A stretch of 20,974 nucleotides of DNA, from NCBI GenBank assembly GCA_002425405.1, contig DIME01000050.1, forward strand, positions 1 to 20,974, in the 5' to 3' direction. The notes beneath the pieces were generated by a model. That model had not been told where the DNA came from. It saw only the letters and a list, made by a program, of their open reading frames with translations, and searched no databases. The stretch comes from Candidatus Accumulibacter vicinus (GTDB lineage Bacteria > Pseudomonadota > Gammaproteobacteria > Burkholderiales > Rhodocyclaceae). Shown here one piece after another: positions 8,453-15,140 of the stretch. Both the position numbers and the translations under genes were made by a program. How positions within the stretch are numbered: position 1 is the first letter of the stretch; each line of letters opens with the position of its first letter.

Positions 8453-10185
8453 GTCCGACTGCCGAGGCGGAACAAGCGCGACCCGCGAGTGCCTTGGCGG
8501 GTGCCCCTCCGGCACGCGGCTGGCGCGCCGTCTTTCCCCCGGCGCAGTGGCTCGCCGCGTATCAGACGAAGTGGCTGGCGAACGACGCCATCGCCGGCGT
8601 GACTCTGGCGGCCTACGGCATCCCGGTCTCGCTCGCCTACGCCTCGCTCGCCGGCCTGCCGCCGCAATACGGCATTTACTGCTATCTGGTCGGGGGTCTG
8701 TTCTATGCCCTGTTCGGCTCCTCGCGCCAACTGGCGATCGGACCTACCTCGGCGATCTCGATGCTGGTCGGAGTCACGGTTGCGGGAATGGCGGAGGGCG
8801 ATCCCGCACGCTGGGCGTCGATTGCGGCGCTGACGGCGGTGGTCATCGCCGCCATGTGCATGCTGGCGTGGCTGTTCCGTTTGAGTTCGCTGGTCAACTT
8901 CATCAGCGAAACCATCCTGGTCGGCTTCAAGGCCGGTGCAGCGCTGACGATCGCCATGACTCAGTTGCCGAAGCTGTTCGGCGTCAAGGGCGGCGGGCAT
9001 GGTTTCTTCGGGTCGGTCGTTGCGCTTGGCGGCCAGATTCCCGATACCAACCTCGCCGTGCTGGCTTTCGGCCTGGCCGCCTTGGCGGTACTGCTCCTGG
9101 GGGAGAGATTCCTGCCCGGCCGTCCGGTTGCACTGTTCGTCGTGGTGATCTCGATCATCGTGATGTCGGTGACGCCGCTGGCTGATCTCGGCTTCAAGGT
9201 CGTCGGCGCGCTGCCGCAGGGGTTGCCCGACTTCAAGCTGCCGGATTTGCGCGTGCGCGACGTGGACGGGGTGATCCCCCTGGCGTTCGCGTGCCTGTTG
9301 CTGGCCTATGTGGAAAGCGTTTCCGCCGCCCGTGCCCTGGCACAGGCGAACGGTTACGAGATCGATGCGCGGCAGGAACTCCTCGGTCTGGGTGCCGCGA
9401 ATCTGGCAGCGGGGTTCTTCCAGGCCTACCCGGTGGCCGGTGGTCTGTCGCAGTCCTCGGTGAACGACAAGGCCGGCGCCAGGACGCCGCTCGCCCTCGT
9501 TTTCGCTTCGCTCACGATCGGTCTGTGCCTGATGTACCTGACCGGTTTGCTGAGCAACCTGCCGAACGTGGTTCTCGCGGCAATCGTGCTGGTTGCCGTC
9601 AAGGGATTGATCAACGTCGGCGAACTTCGCCATATGTGGCGGGTAAGCCGCTTCGAATTCGGTGTCTCGATGGTCGCCTTCGGCGGCGTGCTGCTGCTCG
9701 GCATCCTCAAGGGCGTGATCGTGGCCGTGCTCGTGTCGATGTTGTTGCTCATACGGCGCGCGGCGCACCCGCATGTGGCCTTCCTCGGCCACATCCCGGG
9801 AACGCGGAGTTACTCCGACATCGCGCGCAACCCGGACAACGAGGCTGTTCCGGGTGTGCTGATGTTTCGCGTCGAGGCGTCGCTGCTTTACTTCAACGTC
9901 GAGCATGTGCGTGATACGGTGTGGCAAGCAATCCGCTCGACCGCCGAGCCGCTGAGCCTCGTGGTATGCGATCTGTCGACGTCACCGATTGTCGATCTCG
10001 CCGGGGCGCGAATGCTGGCCAAGCTGCATGCGGAACTCAAGGCCGCCGGGATTGGCCTGCGCCTGGTGGCGGCGCATGCGGCAGTGCGTGACATGCTGCG
10101 CGCCGAAGGGCTGGAGGAAAACGTCGGCTACTTCGGGCGCCGGATCACGATGGCTGACATCATCGACGAGTATCGGGCGACCTGA
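8449..10185 (+). CDS. SulP family anion transporter with STAS domain
   Basis: The product is 578 residues. The membrane part (about 30-430) begins with the SulP signature AYGIPVSLAYASLAGLPPQYGIY and continues with FGSSRQLAIGPTSAISM, then about a dozen further hydrophobic stretches. LLAYVESVSAARALAQANGY and PVAGGLSQSSVNDKAGA are conserved carrier segments. A cytoplasmic STAS domain fills about 450-565 (GVLMFRVEASLLYFNVEHV, LVVCDLSTSPIVDLAGARML). SulP carriers move sulfate, bicarbonate or other anions. The adjacent carbonic anhydrase makes bicarbonate a good guess here, as in BicA-type or SulP-CA systems, but the sequence alone does not settle the substrate. The start overlaps the DUF2252 stop. 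No separate ribosome site stronger than GGAGGAAAA (8438-8446) is needed, and that one is well placed. Confidence 0.94.
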   Translation: MSPTAEAEQARPASALAGAPPARGWRAVFPPAQWLAAYQTKWLANDAIAGVTLAAYGIPVSLAYASLAGLPPQYGIYCYLVGGLFYALFGSSRQLAIGPTSAISMLVGVTVAGMAEGDPARWASIAALTAVVIAAMCMLAWLFRLSSLVNFISETILVGFKAGAALTIAMTQLPKLFGVKGGGHGFFGSVVALGGQIPDTNLAVLAFGLAALAVLLLGERFLPGRPVALFVVVISIIVMSVTPLADLGFKVVGALPQGLPDFKLPDLRVRDVDGVIPLAFACLLLAYVESVSAARALAQANGYEIDARQELLGLGAANLAAGFFQAYPVAGGLSQSSVNDKAGARTPLALVFASLTIGLCLMYLTGLLSNLPNVVLAAIVLVAVKGLINVGELRHMWRVSRFEFGVSMVAFGGVLLLGILKGVIVAVLVSMLLLIRRAAHPHVAFLGHIPGTRSYSDIARNPDNEAVPGVLMFRVEASLLYFNVEHVRDTVWQAIRSTAEPLSLVVCDLSTSPIVDLAGARMLAKLHAELKAAGIGLRLVAAHAAVRDMLRAEGLEENVGYFGRRITMADIIDEYRAT

Positions 10186-10188
10186 CCG

Positions 10189-10227
10189 CGCCGACATGGT
10201 CGAGCGACGCGCTGCCGGCGGGTTTTT
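10189..10227 (+). terminator. Possible intrinsic terminator after the SulP gene
   Basis: CGCCG at 10189-10193 can pair with CGGCG at 10216-10220. An inner GTC/GAC pair (GTCGAGCGAC) lies between them, and GGTTTTT follows at 10221-10227. The outer stem is only five pairs with a long interior, so this is tentative. Confidence 0.3.
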
Positions 10228-10346
10228 CCACCGTAGTTTTTGCGCACGATCAGAGGACCGTGGCCCAGGCGCTTGCTGTGCTCACGCTTAGCCATTAGCC
10301 ATTTCATTTGCCGAGCCGGCAAGGTAAACTGCGCACGGTGGAAAAA
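10223..10346. repeat. 12-bp inverted repeat with about 100-base spacing
   Basis: TTTTTCCACCGT at 10223-10234 is the exact reverse complement of ACGGTGGAAAAA at 10335-10346. Between them lies a second perfect small hairpin, TTGCCG-AGC-CGGCAA at 10308-10322. Both sit in the 282-base gap between the SulP and carbonic anhydrase genes, in the leader or promoter zone of the anhydrase. They could form an RNA structure, be operator half-sites, or be chance. Confidence 0.45.
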
Positions 10347-10467
10347 AGTGGCAGAGGCAGTCTGGCGCTTTTTCAGGCGCACGCTCGACCTGCCGGCGGC
10401 CGAGGTCTGGTACCGTGCTAGGGCGCTGAGGATCCAGCACGCACCCACTTTATTGAAAGACTCCAGC

Positions 10468-11160
10468 ATGAAATACCTGCCTGAACTGTTTGTCGCCAAT
10501 GCCCGCTGGGCTGAAGACATGCAAACGTCCGACCCCGGCTTTTTTTCCAAACTGGCCGGTTTGCAGGATCCAGCCTACTTGTGGATAGGGTGTTCGGATA
10601 GTCGGGTGCCGGCAAACCAGATCACCGGCCTGAAGCCGGGTGAAGTGTTCGTGCATCGAAATATTGCCAACGTCGTGGTTCATACGGATCTCAACTGCTT
10701 GTCGGTGATGCAGTACGCCATCGATGTGCTCAAGGTCCGCCACATCATCGTTTGCGGTCACTACGGCTGCGGCGGTGTCCGGGCGGCTCTGGAAGGTTCG
10801 TCCCTGGGATTGATCGACAACTGGTTGCGCCACATTCAGGATGTGCGCGATCGGCACATCGATTTCCTGGCGGCGCTACCGGACAACACGACTCGCTGGC
10901 GCGCCTTGTGCGAACTGAACGTAATCGAGCAGGTACGCAATGTCGCCCGCACCACACTCGTCGGCGACGCATGGAAGCGCCGCCAGCCACTGATGTTGCA
11001 CGCCTGGATCTATGGGTTGGAAGACGGTCTTCTGCAAGACATGCAAGGTTCGTTCTGCGAGGAGGACGAAGTTGATCCGGTCATCGCCCAGGCGGTGGCA
11101 ACGATCCGTTCGCGTTACCCGACGCATGGACACCCTGGAATTGAGAGGGTACGGAAGTGA
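10468..11160 (+). CDS. can: Beta-class carbonic anhydrase
   Basis: The enzyme interconverts CO2 and bicarbonate in the cytoplasm. The product is 230 residues and resembles E. coli Can almost throughout: FLWIGCSDSRVPA-type and HRNIANVVVHTDLNCLSV-type blocks are both present. Zinc ligands are C42 (CSDSR, with the D44/R46 dyad), H98 and C101 (CGHYGCGGV). The frame is open further upstream to about 10240, but the homology begins at the ATG at 10468, with a weak GAAAGA site 7 bases before it. It lies 282 bases behind the SulP gene, so it may have its own promoter, and it probably serves bicarbonate supply for the carboxylase or transporter. Its TGA overlaps a GTG that opens the short membrane-helix frame described next. 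Confidence 0.96.
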   Translation: MKYLPELFVANARWAEDMQTSDPGFFSKLAGLQDPAYLWIGCSDSRVPANQITGLKPGEVFVHRNIANVVVHTDLNCLSVMQYAIDVLKVRHIIVCGHYGCGGVRAALEGSSLGLIDNWLRHIQDVRDRHIDFLAALPDNTTRWRALCELNVIEQVRNVARTTLVGDAWKRRQPLMLHAWIYGLEDGLLQDMQGSFCEEDEVDPVIAQAVATIRSRYPTHGHPGIERVRK

Positions 11161-11277
11161 GCGAACTCCTGCCTCAGGCGACCGTGCATCCTGCTCGGTG
11201 CGGTCGTCGTCGTCCTGACAGGGGCGGCGCTCATGGCGTGGCGTAAACCCATCCGAATTCACGAGCGCCGGTGGTGA
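11157..11277 (+). pseudogene. Small single-helix membrane protein, apparently frameshifted
   Basis: GTGA at 11157-11160 overlaps the carbonic anhydrase stop. From the GTG the frame reads MSELLPQATV. One extra base (c11187) then separates it from a frame reading ILLGAVVVVLTGAALMAW and a basic tail (RKPIRIHERRW) to the TGA at 11275-11277. Removing one base gives a coherent 39-residue protein: short polar N-terminus, one membrane helix, positive cytoplasmic tail. As given, the GTG frame runs instead into an arginine-rich stretch and stops at 11244-11246 without a helix. The helix frame is also the anhydrase frame past its stop, so stop read-through could fuse it to the enzyme. I do not recognise a family. 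A sequencing error, a decayed gene or chance are all possible. Confidence 0.4.
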
Positions 11278-11298
11278 CGCCACGCGCAGAGCGCTGGA

Positions 11299-11313
11299 CG
11301 GGTAACCTACCCG
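11299..11313 (+). other. Small perfect hairpin in the leader of the histidine phosphatase gene
   Basis: CGGGTA-ACC-TACCCG forms a six-pair stem with a three-base loop, ending 26 bases before the ATG at 11340. It has no T run, so it is not a typical terminator. It may affect translation or message stability, or be meaningless. Confidence 0.3.
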
Positions 11314-11339
11314 GAGAAAACGAATACTGGACAACTTGA

Positions 11340-11984
11340 ATGCCGACCAGAATCTACCTGGTGCGCCACGGAGCCACCGATCTCACCGCCGAAGACCGGT
11401 TCGCTGGTTCCTCTGATGTGCCCCTCTCCGACGCAGGCCGCAAACAGGTGGCATACCTGGCGGAGCGGCTGAAACGAAAGAAGCTGGATGCCGTCTACGC
11501 CAGTCCACTACAGCGCACCATGGAAACCGCCCGCACTCTGGCGCTTCCCCACGGTCTGGAGCCGATCGCCGAGCCCGGGCTACGCGAAATCGATTATGGC
11601 CACTGGGAGGGGCTATGTCGAGCGGAGGTCGAGAGCACGTTTCAGGCCGAATACGCCATCTGGCAGGAGGATCCTTTCGCCATCGCTCCCCTGGGCGGAG
11701 AATCCGGTGTCAATGTACTCAACCGTGCGTTGCCCACCATTCGCGCCATCATCGAGCGGCATCGCCACCGCACGGTCCTGTTGGTATCCCACAAGGGAAC
11801 CAACCGCCTGCTGATCAGTAGCCTGCTTGGCTTCGACATGCGCGGCTATCGCGACCGCCTTGAGCAAAGTCCCGCAGCACTGAGCATTCTCGACTTCACG
11901 AGCGAGGTACGCGCCCGCTTGTGTTTGTTCAACGACGTCTCGCATTACGATGACGACTCCGGACAGATCCTGACAGCGTGCTAA
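11340..11984 (+). CDS. Histidine phosphatase family protein (phosphoglycerate mutase-like)
   Basis: The product is 214 residues, a usual length for this branch. The N-terminal LVRHGATD holds the phospho-accepting H10 with R9. The second conserved arginine is in ASPLQRTMETA. E83 in LREIDYGHWEG is the likely proton donor, and H151 in VSHKGTNR completes the pocket. Members remove phosphate from small molecules (2,3-bisphosphoglycerate-type sugars, phosphoserine, alpha-ribazole phosphate) or proteins. The sequence does not choose among these, and no cobalamin genes are nearby to suggest CobC. The ATG at 11340 follows a TTGA with only a poor GGAGAAAA site 19 or more bases upstream, so initiation may be weak. 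It is unlinked to its neighbours by overlap. Confidence 0.9.
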   Translation: MPTRIYLVRHGATDLTAEDRFAGSSDVPLSDAGRKQVAYLAERLKRKKLDAVYASPLQRTMETARTLALPHGLEPIAEPGLREIDYGHWEGLCRAEVESTFQAEYAIWQEDPFAIAPLGGESGVNVLNRALPTIRAIIERHRHRTVLLVSHKGTNRLLISSLLGFDMRGYRDRLEQSPAALSILDFTSEVRARLCLFNDVSHYDDDSGQILTAC

Positions 11985-12064
11985 TCGCGCCGGTGGGGAA
12001 TCTCGCAAGAGACAGGCCACAATTATTCCGCCAATGCCCGGGCAATGGGAGCCGCTGTGGCAAA

Positions 12065-12090
12065 CTGGCTGTTAGGCCAGATTTTGGCCT
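12065..12090 (+). terminator. Possible weak terminator after the histidine phosphatase gene
   Basis: CTGGC (12065-12069) can pair with GCCAG (12076-12080), followed by ATTTT. Alternatively AGGCC (12074-12078) pairs with GGCCT (12086-12090). The two stems exclude each other. Both are short, so an attenuator-like switch is only a thought. Confidence 0.25.
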
Positions 12091-12182
12091 CCTTGATGCA
12101 GTACCTGATCAAGGCGCAGCAGCAACGGCAAGATCATCGGGATTAAGTGGCGGACGACGCTGCGGGACAAGAACGCGTCCGG

Positions 12183-12188
12183 TATACT
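12183..12188 (+). promoter_or_regulatory. Candidate -10 box for the HdeA-like gene
   Basis: TATACT lies 66 bases before the GTG at 12254. The position 17 bases upstream reads CTGCGG, a poor -35, so this may be a regulated or alternative-sigma promoter. Confidence 0.35.
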
Positions 12189-12253
12189 CGGTTCGACGGG
12201 AAGTCTCGACTTCGATCGATGTCCGTCACCTGACCAACAGAAAAGGAGTTACC

Positions 12254-12619
12254 GTGAAGATAAGAATTGCTGCCTGCTGTTTGCTCGCCTTCTGCGCCTC
12301 GTCGACGGTCTTCGCTGCCGAGAGCAAAAAACCCCAGGGAATCCCCTTTGAAACCACCACCTGCGGCAACCTGCTGGACGTCTTCGCAGCGGCCGATCCG
12401 AAATTGAACAAGGACACGAAGATGCTCAAGGGGGCGCAGGATCGGGCATTTGCTTTCGTCGCCTGGACGCATGGCTACCTGAACGGCCGTGACGGCATTG
12501 ACGCCAAGAGGTATCCGTTCAATCAGACGGGCGTCACGCAGCTGGTCGGCGAGATCTACAAGGCCTGCAAAGGAAATGATCCCAAGCTTTTCCTTGAGAT
12601 CGTCAAGGAGATCCATTGA
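12254..12619 (+). CDS. Small exported HdeA/HdeB-like protein
   Basis: The product is 121 residues, starting at GTG 12254 with AAAAGGAG at 12241-12248 in ideal position. The first 21 or so residues are a signal peptide (basic MKIR, hydrophobic AACCLLAFCASSTVF, cleavage likely before AES). The mature part has two cysteines, in TTCGNLLDVF and YKACKGND, spaced as in the HdeA/HdeB periplasmic acid-stress chaperones. It also has the AFVAWTHGYLNGRDG helix that often marks this family and an end like FLEIVKEI. In HdeA the cysteines form a disulfide that holds the fold. The acid-stress role is known for enteric members only; here it is inference. The next gene begins 26 bases downstream and is probably co-transcribed. 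Confidence 0.75.
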   Translation: MKIRIAACCLLAFCASSTVFAAESKKPQGIPFETTTCGNLLDVFAAADPKLNKDTKMLKGAQDRAFAFVAWTHGYLNGRDGIDAKRYPFNQTGVTQLVGEIYKACKGNDPKLFLEIVKEIH

Positions 12620-12645
12620 ACCCCACCACCGATCAAGGAAAGAAG

Positions 12646-13059
12646 ATGATGAAATCGGAACTCTCAAGACCGCTTCCCTGCATGGGAGTGATTTTGGCCT
12701 TGCTCGGCACCGGGGCGTTGGGCTCTGCCGAGGTCCTGGCCGGAGACCACTGGCGGCACGACGGCAAGAGAATCGAGCGCCGAGAAATGGTGCGGGATCT
12801 CGATCGGCATGAACGCGATCGGCGCGCCTTTGTTGCCGGCGCCGTGGTTCAGCAGCACCGTGAATACCAGCGCGACCGCTATGATTACCGCAGGGAAGGT
12901 TACGCCGGTCGCTATCGCGAGTACTACGGTGACGACGATCGCCACGACGGCAGCAACGTCGGTAGCGTTCTCGTCGGCGCGGCCGTGGGCGCCGTGGTCA
13001 CCGGCGTGATCATGAACAACATGAACAAGGACAGCGGCCGGACCACTACGCAGCCATAG
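12646..13059 (+). CDS. Small exported protein with glycine-zipper-like C-terminus
   Basis: The product is 137 residues from the ATG at 12646 (or 136 from 12649). AAGGAA at 12635-12640 supports either; the frame's upstream ATG at 12616 overlaps the previous stop and lacks a site. N-terminal signal peptide: MGVILALLGTGALGSAEVLA. The middle is very rich in Arg, Asp, Tyr and His (RHERDRRAF, QRDRYDYRR, GRYREYYGDDDRHD). It ends with VGSVLVGAAVGAVVTGVIM, a hydrophobic run with small residues at regular spacing like glycine-zipper segments that insert in the outer membrane or oligomerise. I recognise no characterised family. It sits 26 bases after the HdeA-like gene, so both may belong to one envelope-stress unit. 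Confidence 0.7.
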   Translation: MMKSELSRPLPCMGVILALLGTGALGSAEVLAGDHWRHDGKRIERREMVRDLDRHERDRRAFVAGAVVQQHREYQRDRYDYRREGYAGRYREYYGDDDRHDGSNVGSVLVGAAVGAVVTGVIMNNMNKDSGRTTTQP

Positions 13060-13075
13060 CAGCTGTCAGGGCCGG

Positions 13076-13894
13076 TCAGAGCTCAGAGCCCGAAACACTT
13101 GCGGAGGTGGTGTTGGATCTCCCATTCTTCCTGGCCTTGTTTACGAAGGCCTGGGTGCCAATGCGGAAATCCTCCGTGGAAGCCACCAGCCCGAAGAAGT
13201 CGGCACCGAGCAAGGCGGATTCCTCCAGCGTCATGTTCAGTCCGCGGTGCAGGGCCTCCCAGGTGAGCTGCACCGCACTGGGCGACTTGGCGAGGATGTC
13301 GTCGACGATCGCTTCCGTCTCCGCCATCAGGCGGTCATCGTCGACCACGAACTGCACGAGGCCGATCTGCAGCGCCTCGTCGGCCGTCACGTTGCGGCCA
13401 CGCAACAGCATCTCGGCGGCCCGGCCGCGCCCCACGAGGCGCGCCAGACGTGTCGTCCCGCCAAAGCCGGCCACTGCGCCGATGCTCACCTCCGGGTGTC
13501 CCAGCCGGCCGGACCTCACGGTGACCCGGATCATGCAGGCTTCGGCAATCTCGAGACCGCCGCCAAACGTGTAACCGTTCAGCGCGGCGACCACCACCTT
13601 GCCCAGATTTTCGATCTGGTTCGTCACCGTCACGGCAAGCTGGGAGAACTCGCGCACCTTCATCGGCGTCGACTGGCTGAGGTACTTGATGTCGGCGCCG
13701 GCGGAAAAGGCCTTGCTGCCGGCGCCGGTGATGATCACCGCCCGAATCGCGTCATCCTTCCTGATTTCCTCCAGAAGCCCGGAAAGGCGGGTCAGCACCT
13801 CCAGACTGAGCGCATTCAGCGCATCGGGACGGTTGAGGGTCAGGTACGCGACCTGATTGCGTTTTTCGTACGTTACGACGGAATTGCTGCTCAT
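13076..13894 (-). CDS. Enoyl-CoA hydratase/isomerase (crotonase family)
   Basis: The product is 272 residues. The start is the ATG at 13892-13894 (MSSNSVVTYEKR), with GGAGGA (complement of 13902-13907) seven bases before it; upstream in-frame ATGs precede this site. The oxyanion hole is formed by AFSAGADI (about 62-69) and GYTFGGGLEIA. Both catalytic glutamates of true hydratases are kept: E115 (GGGLE) and E135 (GHPEVSIG), corresponding to rat mitochondrial E144 and E164. It should therefore hydrate 2-enoyl-CoA to 3-hydroxyacyl-CoA in fatty-acid or PHA-related metabolism. The exact chain length or substrate cannot be read. It is transcribed toward the HdeA-like pair (convergent, 16-base gap) and away from the nitrile hydratase operon. 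Confidence 0.94.
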   Translation of the reverse strand: MSSNSVVTYEKRNQVAYLTLNRPDALNALSLEVLTRLSGLLEEIRKDDAIRAVIITGAGSKAFSAGADIKYLSQSTPMKVREFSQLAVTVTNQIENLGKVVVAALNGYTFGGGLEIAEACMIRVTVRSGRLGHPEVSIGAVAGFGGTTRLARLVGRGRAAEMLLRGRNVTADEALQIGLVQFVVDDDRLMAETEAIVDDILAKSPSAVQLTWEALHRGLNMTLEESALLGADFFGLVASTEDFRIGTQAFVNKARKNGRSNTTSASVSGSEL

Positions 13895-14060
13895 CGATGA
13901 TTCCTCCATCCACAAGATGTTCATTCGGTTGCTGCCGGACACAGCTTATTCAGTGGTCCATCGCGGGCGATGAAAGATTTGCAAGGACGCATGAGGGATG
14001 TTCACTGGGACCACACGGCGCCGGCCAGTCCGTAGACCGTGCCGTTCGCGAAAGTGTCCG

Positions 14061-14078
14061 TTTGGTATGTTTGGTATG
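14061..14078 (+). repeat. Tandem 9-bp repeat upstream of the nitrile hydratase promoter
   Basis: TTTGGTATG occurs twice back to back (14061-14069 and 14070-14078), ending six bases before the -35 box. That is where an activator would bind, so it may be a regulator site. No regulator gene is adjacent. Confidence 0.5.
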
Positions 14079-14084
14079 GCGAGA

Positions 14085-14114
14085 TTGACGTCGGTTGAGG
14101 GGGGCTCGTATACT
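14085..14114 (+). promoter_or_regulatory. Sigma-70-type promoter of the nitrile hydratase operon
   Basis: The -35 is TTGACG (14085-14090) and the -10 is TATACT (14109-14114), separated by 18 bases; each matches five of six consensus positions. Transcription should begin near 14121, giving a leader of about 40 bases before the ATG at 14161. It is the best promoter in the window. Confidence 0.65.
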
Positions 14115-14160
14115 TTTGATGGCAGAGTTGCATTTCCTATCCTTTCTGAACGAGGCGTCC

Positions 14161-14499
14161 ATGCCAATACCATTCCCAGCGCCAGGGCTCAATGTCGTGA
14201 AAGCCCTGGGTGAGGAACCCGCTTTCAAGGCGGGTGACAGTGTCCGAATCTCGGTTCGCTATCCCGTCGGGCATTATCGCGTGCCGGCTTACATTCGGGG
14301 CAAGCTTGCCACCGTGGACGCGGTGATGGAGCCGCCCGCGGTCAACAACGAGGAGGAAGGTTTTGGGCGCAATGCGGGCTGCAAAGGCCATTATTTTCGC
14401 GTGGCCATCCCGCTGACCGCTTTGTGGCCTGGCTATGCCGGATCCCTGCTGGACAGTCTGCGCATCGAAGTCTTTGAAACATGGCTGGAAAGGGTCTGA
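14161..14499 (+). CDS. Nitrile hydratase beta-subunit C-terminal domain protein (split subunit)
   Basis: The product is 112 residues. It matches only the C-terminal SH3-like half of nitrile hydratase beta: FKAGDSVRIS, then GHYRVPAYIRGKLATVD (compare GHTRLPRYVRGK in ordinary beta subunits), then FRVAIPLTALWP and a final DSLRIEVFETWLERV. The family's usual beta subunit is about 220 residues, so half is missing here and found as a separate gene at 15137. This division is known from thiocyanate hydrolase and toyocamycin nitrile hydratase. The insertion PPAVNNEEEGFG and the LWPGY segment recall the thiocyanate hydrolase beta subunit, but I cannot align them here. The ATG at 14161 has a GAGG five bases upstream. 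The next gene begins two bases after the stop. Confidence 0.85.
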   Translation: MPIPFPAPGLNVVKALGEEPAFKAGDSVRISVRYPVGHYRVPAYIRGKLATVDAVMEPPAVNNEEEGFGRNAGCKGHYFRVAIPLTALWPGYAGSLLDSLRIEVFETWLERV

Positions 14500-14501
14500 A
14501 T

Positions 14502-15140
14502 ATGGACGACCACGATCATTCCCATCCGCATCCTGCGGCGGCTGACGAGGCGCCTCCCGGGTATTACGAAATCATGGAGACTGCCATTCGGGAGCTGCTC
14601 ATCGAAAAGAAACTGATCGCTCCCGGCGAGATTCGTCGACAGATCGAAGTGCTTGACTCCCGCACGCCTGCGTTGGGTGCCAAAGTCGTCGCGCGGGCCT
14701 GGGTGGATCCTGGGTTTCGGGCTCGTCTGCTCACCAACGGCCGTGCAGCCTGCGAAGAGTTGGGCATCAGCTTCTACGACGACACTCAGCTCATCGTACT
14801 GGAGAACACCGACAAGGTTCACAATCTCATCGTTTGCACGCTCTGTTCCTGTTACCCGCGCCCGGTGCTCGGCCTCCCGCCCGACTGGTATAAAGCCAGG
14901 CCATACCGCGCCCGCGCCGTCAGGGAACCGCGGAAAGTCTTGTCCGAGTTCGGGACCGAGATTCCTGAAGATGTCGAGATTCGTGTCAGCGACTCGACGG
15001 CGATCCAGCGTTATCTGGTATTGCCGCAGCGTCCGGCAGGCACCGAGGATTTTACCGAGGAACAACTCGCCGCCATGGTCACCCGTGACGCGATGATTGG
15101 CGTTGTCAAAGTCAACCTTGAACACCGGATCGATTCATGA
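14502..15140 (+). CDS. Cobalt-type nitrile hydratase alpha subunit (or thiocyanate hydrolase gamma-like)
   Basis: The product is 212 residues. The metal site is VCTLCSCYPRPVLGLPPDWY, with C112, C115, S116 and C117. The threonine after the first cysteine marks the cobalt type (iron enzymes have serine). Two of the cysteines are normally oxidised to sulfenic and sulfinic acids. Downstream, RAVREPRKVLSEFG, RYLVLPQRPAGTE and LAAMVTRDAMIGV are standard alpha-subunit blocks. ATG 14502 is chosen because GGAAAGG at 14488-14494 lies seven bases before it; the in-frame ATG at 14481 overlaps the previous gene. The first residues are His-rich (MDDHDHSHPHP), which could bind metal. It hydrates a nitrile to an amide, or thiocyanate to COS and ammonia; the substrate is not readable. 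It overlaps the third gene by ATGA. Confidence 0.93.
   Translation: MDDHDHSHPHPAAADEAPPGYYEIMETAIRELLIEKKLIAPGEIRRQIEVLDSRTPALGAKVVARAWVDPGFRARLLTNGRAACEELGISFYDDTQLIVLENTDKVHNLIVCTLCSCYPRPVLGLPPDWYKARPYRARAVREPRKVLSEFGTEIPEDVEIRVSDSTAIQRYLVLPQRPAGTEDFTEEQLAAMVTRDAMIGVVKVNLEHRIDS

Noticed and set aside
10240..10467. N-terminal extension of the carbonic anhydrase
   Set aside because: Homology to Can begins at the ATG at 10468, and the upstream stretch contains the inverted repeat and hairpin instead of coding sequence.
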